DNA of 64,000 nt, from assembly GCA_025355465.1 (NCBI GenBank), contig JANXZO010000036.1:1-64000 (forward strand), read 5' to 3'. The position numbers were made by a program, and so were the translations under genes. Positions 61,403 to 64,000 of the stretch are shown one piece after another. The notes under the pieces were generated by a model that saw only the letters and a program-made list of their open reading frames with translations, made no database searches and was not told the DNA's origin. Every line of letters starts with the position of its first letter. Position 1 is the stretch's first letter. The stretch is from Bacteroidales bacterium (GTDB lineage: Bacteria > Bacteroidota > Bacteroidia > Bacteroidales > FEN-979).

Positions 61403-62854
61403 ATGCTGACACTGATACTCATCCTGCTGCCACTGGCATTTTCTCTGATCCTGCCTGTCCTGAAAGGTGAAAAGGAGATACGGATCGTGGCGCTCACCGG
61501 CACTGTTGCCGAATTCGGAGTGGCCATGGCTGCCCTGATCCAATATGTTACCTCATGCCATTGCCAGTTGATGTTTACCGCCGACTGGCTTGCAACACTG
61601 GGAGTCGGACTTACTTTCAGCATGGACGGTATTAGCCTGCCCCTGGTACTGCTTACTGTCTTTCTGCTTCCCGTGATCGTGCTCTTTTCATTCAGCCACC
61701 ACTACCGTCGTCCAGCTGCATTTTACTCCCTTGTACTATTGATGGAGATGGCGCTGATTGGGGTGTTCACGGCAGCCGACGGACTGATGTTTTATATCTT
61801 CTGGGAACTTACCCTCATCCCCGCCTGGTTTATCTGTGCAGTATGGGGCGGCAACGACCGCATACGGATCACCTTCAAATTTTTCATCTACACCTTTGCA
61901 GGTAGCCTTTTGATGCTGCTGGCCCTCATTTATATCTATTTCCGAACTCCGCTGCCACACTCCTTCGACTTTAGGGTTCTGTACATAGCTGTGTTGTCAC
62001 CCGCAGAACAGACATGGCTTTTCCTGGCCTTCTTCCTCGCTTTTGCCATTAAAATCCCCATTTTTCCGTTTCATACCTGGCAGCCGGAGACCTATACCGA
62101 AGCGCCGGCCGAAGGAAGTATGCTCCTCGCAGGAATCATGCTGAAGATGGGTATTTACGGACTCATCCGCCTGCTCATCCCAATTTGCCATCTTGCATTT
62201 CAGCAATGGGGTGAAATTGTCATGATTCTCTCCATCACAGGCATCGTATATGCATCCCTGATCGCCATCCGGCAGGAGGACATGAAACAGCTGGTGGCTT
62301 ACTCCTCCATTGCCCACGTAGGACTGATTGCTGCCGGGGTGTTTGCCCTGAACCTCCACGGACTGCAAGGTTCGGTGATCCAGATGTTGTCGCATGGGAT
62401 CAATATTGTCGGGATTTTTATCATCATCGACCTCATTCAGCAACGTACCGGCTCCCGCAACATCGCTGATCTTGGCGGCATTGCCCGTAAAGCTCCCCGG
62501 TTGGCGGTATTTTTCATGATCATCCTCCTGGCGAGTATTGCACTCCCGCTTACAAACGGTTTTGTAGGAGAATTTCTGCTGCTGCTTGGCGTTTTTGAGT
62601 ACAACCACCTCTATGCCGCAGCGGCCGGACTTACCATCATCTTCAGCGCCGTTTATATGATGTGGATGTATCAGCGTGTTATGTTTGGCGACACAACACC
62701 CATGACAGAGCACATCACCGATTTGAACAACCGGGAGATGGCCGCGCTCATACCCCTGGTTGCCGTGATATTCTGGATCGGTGTTGCCCCCGGATTTTTC
62801 ATGGACATCATCTGGCCGGATGCTGTTCGTGTTTTAGCATTATTCAATATGTAG
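61403..62854 (+). CDS. nuoM: Complex I subunit M (14-subunit operon)
   Basis: The 483-aa antiporter-like subunit has FYIFWELTLIPAWFICAVWG with the key Glu, AIKIPIFPFHTWQPETYTEA with the Lys and His, and MKQLVAYSSIAHVGLIAAGV. It starts eight bases after nuoL and has about 14 membrane helices. It is slightly shorter than the copy at 20759. Confidence 0.92.
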   Translation: MLTLILILLPLAFSLILPVLKGEKEIRIVALTGTVAEFGVAMAALIQYVTSCHCQLMFTADWLATLGVGLTFSMDGISLPLVLLTVFLLPVIVLFSFSHHYRRPAAFYSLVLLMEMALIGVFTAADGLMFYIFWELTLIPAWFICAVWGGNDRIRITFKFFIYTFAGSLLMLLALIYIYFRTPLPHSFDFRVLYIAVLSPAEQTWLFLAFFLAFAIKIPIFPFHTWQPETYTEAPAEGSMLLAGIMLKMGIYGLIRLLIPICHLAFQQWGEIVMILSITGIVYASLIAIRQEDMKQLVAYSSIAHVGLIAAGVFALNLHGLQGSVIQMLSHGINIVGIFIIIDLIQQRTGSRNIADLGGIARKAPRLAVFFMIILLASIALPLTNGFVGEFLLLLGVFEYNHLYAAAAGLTIIFSAVYMMWMYQRVMFGDTTPMTEHITDLNNREMAALIPLVAVIFWIGVAPGFFMDIIWPDAVRVLALFNM

Positions 62855-62864
62855 AGGAAGTCAA

Positions 62865-64000
62865 ATGACAACAATCTTATCACTTACCTTGCTTGGTGTT
62901 CTGGTGCTGCTGCTGGGCATTCTGAAAAAGAAGACCTTGCAGCTGCCCTTAATCCTGGTTGGATTGCTGACTGCCCTGGCACTGACCATCTCAGACTGGA
63001 ATACGGCACGTCACCTGTTCAACGAGATGCTCATCATCGATAATACGGCCGTAGCCTTCAGCGCTGTGCTGATCTTCTCAACCTTTCTCATTTTCATGTT
63101 TGCAGCGCACTATTACCAAGGAGTACAGCGGCCGCTCGACGATATTTATGCCATTATGATCTTTGCCCTGGTAGGTGCCGTTCTGATGACCTCTTACGGC
63201 AACCTGATCATGCTTTTTATCGGCATTGAAACACTCTCCATCGCACTTTATGTCCTTGCCGGTAGCCACAAAGAGGCGATCACCTCCAACGAAGCCACCC
63301 TGAAATACTTCCTGCTTGGATCTTTTTTGTCGGGTTTTCTGCTTTTTGGCATTGCCCTGATTTATGGTGCCAGCGGCTCTTTCAGCCTGCATGGAATACA
63401 GTTGTTCGTTATTGCGAATGGACAGAATCTTCCCCCTATGTTCCTGGCCGGACTCTTTCTGCTGATCGTGGGGCTGGCCTTTAAAATTGCGGTGGTCCCA
63501 TTTCACTTTTGGGCTCCCGATGTGTATGAAGGAACACCGACCCTGCTTACGGCATTTATGGCAACCGTAGTGAAAACCGCCAGCGTTGTGGCCATGTACC
63601 GCTTTTTCAGTCACACCTTTTACGGCATTTACGGAGTCTGGGAAACCACCATCTGGGTACTGGCCGCACTTACCATCCTGTTGGGTAATTTTACCGGGGT
63701 TTACCAACCCAATCTAAAGCGGATGCTGGCCTATTCGAGCATCAGCCATTCGGGCTACATGCTGCTGGCAGTAGTTGCCTTCAGTCCGTTTACCGGCAAT
63801 GCGCTGTTACTCTATTCGCTCACCTATTCCGTTGCCACGATATTGGCGTTTGGTATTCTGATCCTGGTGCGCGAAGCCAATGGAAATGATTATTTTACCT
63901 CTTTGAACGGAATTGCCAGAACCAATCCTGTTGAGGCATTCTGTCTGACAATAGCCATGCTGTCACTCGCTGGAATCCCGCCACTGGCAGGGTTTATGGG
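62865..64000 (+). CDS. nuoN: Complex I subunit N, 5' part (14-subunit operon)
   Basis: The frame starts MTTILSLTLLGVLVLLLGIL at the ATG at 62865, 11 bases after nuoM, and runs off the right edge after about 378 codons. NuoN signatures are MLFIGIETLSIALYVLAGS with the membrane Glu, FKIAVVPFHFWAPDVYEGTP and LKRMLAYSSISHSGYMLLAV, then SLAGIPPLAGF at the edge. About 80-100 residues are expected to be missing. No internal stop is seen. Confidence 0.92.
   Translation, partial: MTTILSLTLLGVLVLLLGILKKKTLQLPLILVGLLTALALTISDWNTARHLFNEMLIIDNTAVAFSAVLIFSTFLIFMFAAHYYQGVQRPLDDIYAIMIFALVGAVLMTSYGNLIMLFIGIETLSIALYVLAGSHKEAITSNEATLKYFLLGSFLSGFLLFGIALIYGASGSFSLHGIQLFVIANGQNLPPMFLAGLFLLIVGLAFKIAVVPFHFWAPDVYEGTPTLLTAFMATVVKTASVVAMYRFFSHTFYGIYGVWETTIWVLAALTILLGNFTGVYQPNLKRMLAYSSISHSGYMLLAVVAFSPFTGNALLLYSLTYSVATILAFGILILVREANGNDYFTSLNGIARTNPVEAFCLTIAMLSLAGIPPLAGFM

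Overview
The window looks like a chromosome segment from an anaerobic or facultatively anaerobic member of the Bacteroidota, probably Bacteroidales-like. The evidence is: promoter-like TAnnTTTG boxes ahead of many genes, two secreted proteins with type IX secretion C-terminal sorting domains, an ExbB-ExbD-ExbD-TonB cluster with a PstS-like lipoprotein and a TPR protein, many SPII-type lipoproteins, and IS1634- and IS21-family elements. No rRNA, tRNA or CRISPR array was seen.

Layout. 1-2243: the edge of a short-chain dehydrogenase gene that stops early, then a complete IS1634-family element (18-bp terminal inverted repeats). 2338-9414: a YciI-like gene, then on the minus strand a seven-gene hdrC-hdrB-hdrA-flxD-flxC-flxB-flxA operon for a cytosolic NADH-linked, heterodisulfide-reductase-like complex expected to bifurcate electrons. 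9776-12584: an AT-rich island with a 467-aa secreted protein, two small secreted paralogues sharing a C-x-A-P-[FY]...V-C motif, and an orphan LuxR-type response regulator. 12731-18850: the TonB energy-transduction cluster. 18856-29158: a complete 11-subunit complex I operon without nuoEFG (nuoA-D, H-N), on the minus strand.

29462-35784: a cyclase-family lipoprotein, an AT-rich group of hypothetical secreted or membrane proteins, a truncated YdeI-like gene and the remnant of an IS21-family element. 35930-51253: an assortment of ABC exporter, aldo/keto reductase, arginine deiminase, a T9SS-secreted sialidase-fold-like protein, small membrane proteins, GPP34-like protein, dicarboxylate/amino acid symporter, a T9SS-secreted beta-propeller preceded by a cobalamin riboswitch, and CstA. 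51400-64000: a second complex I operon, this time with nuoE, nuoF and a short nuoG, running off the right end inside nuoN.

How the genes could work together (inference): Flx-Hdr can exchange electrons between NADH, ferredoxin and a disulfide-type acceptor. The 14-gene complex I would oxidise NADH. The EFG-less complex I needs another donor, possibly ferredoxin. All three would meet in one redox and proton-motive-force network, with ExbBD-TonB spending that force at the outer membrane. The most interesting leads are the cobalamin-riboswitch-controlled T9SS propeller, the small secreted Cys-pair proteins, and a family of degenerate 8-nt tandem repeats found between genes and once inside nuoL.
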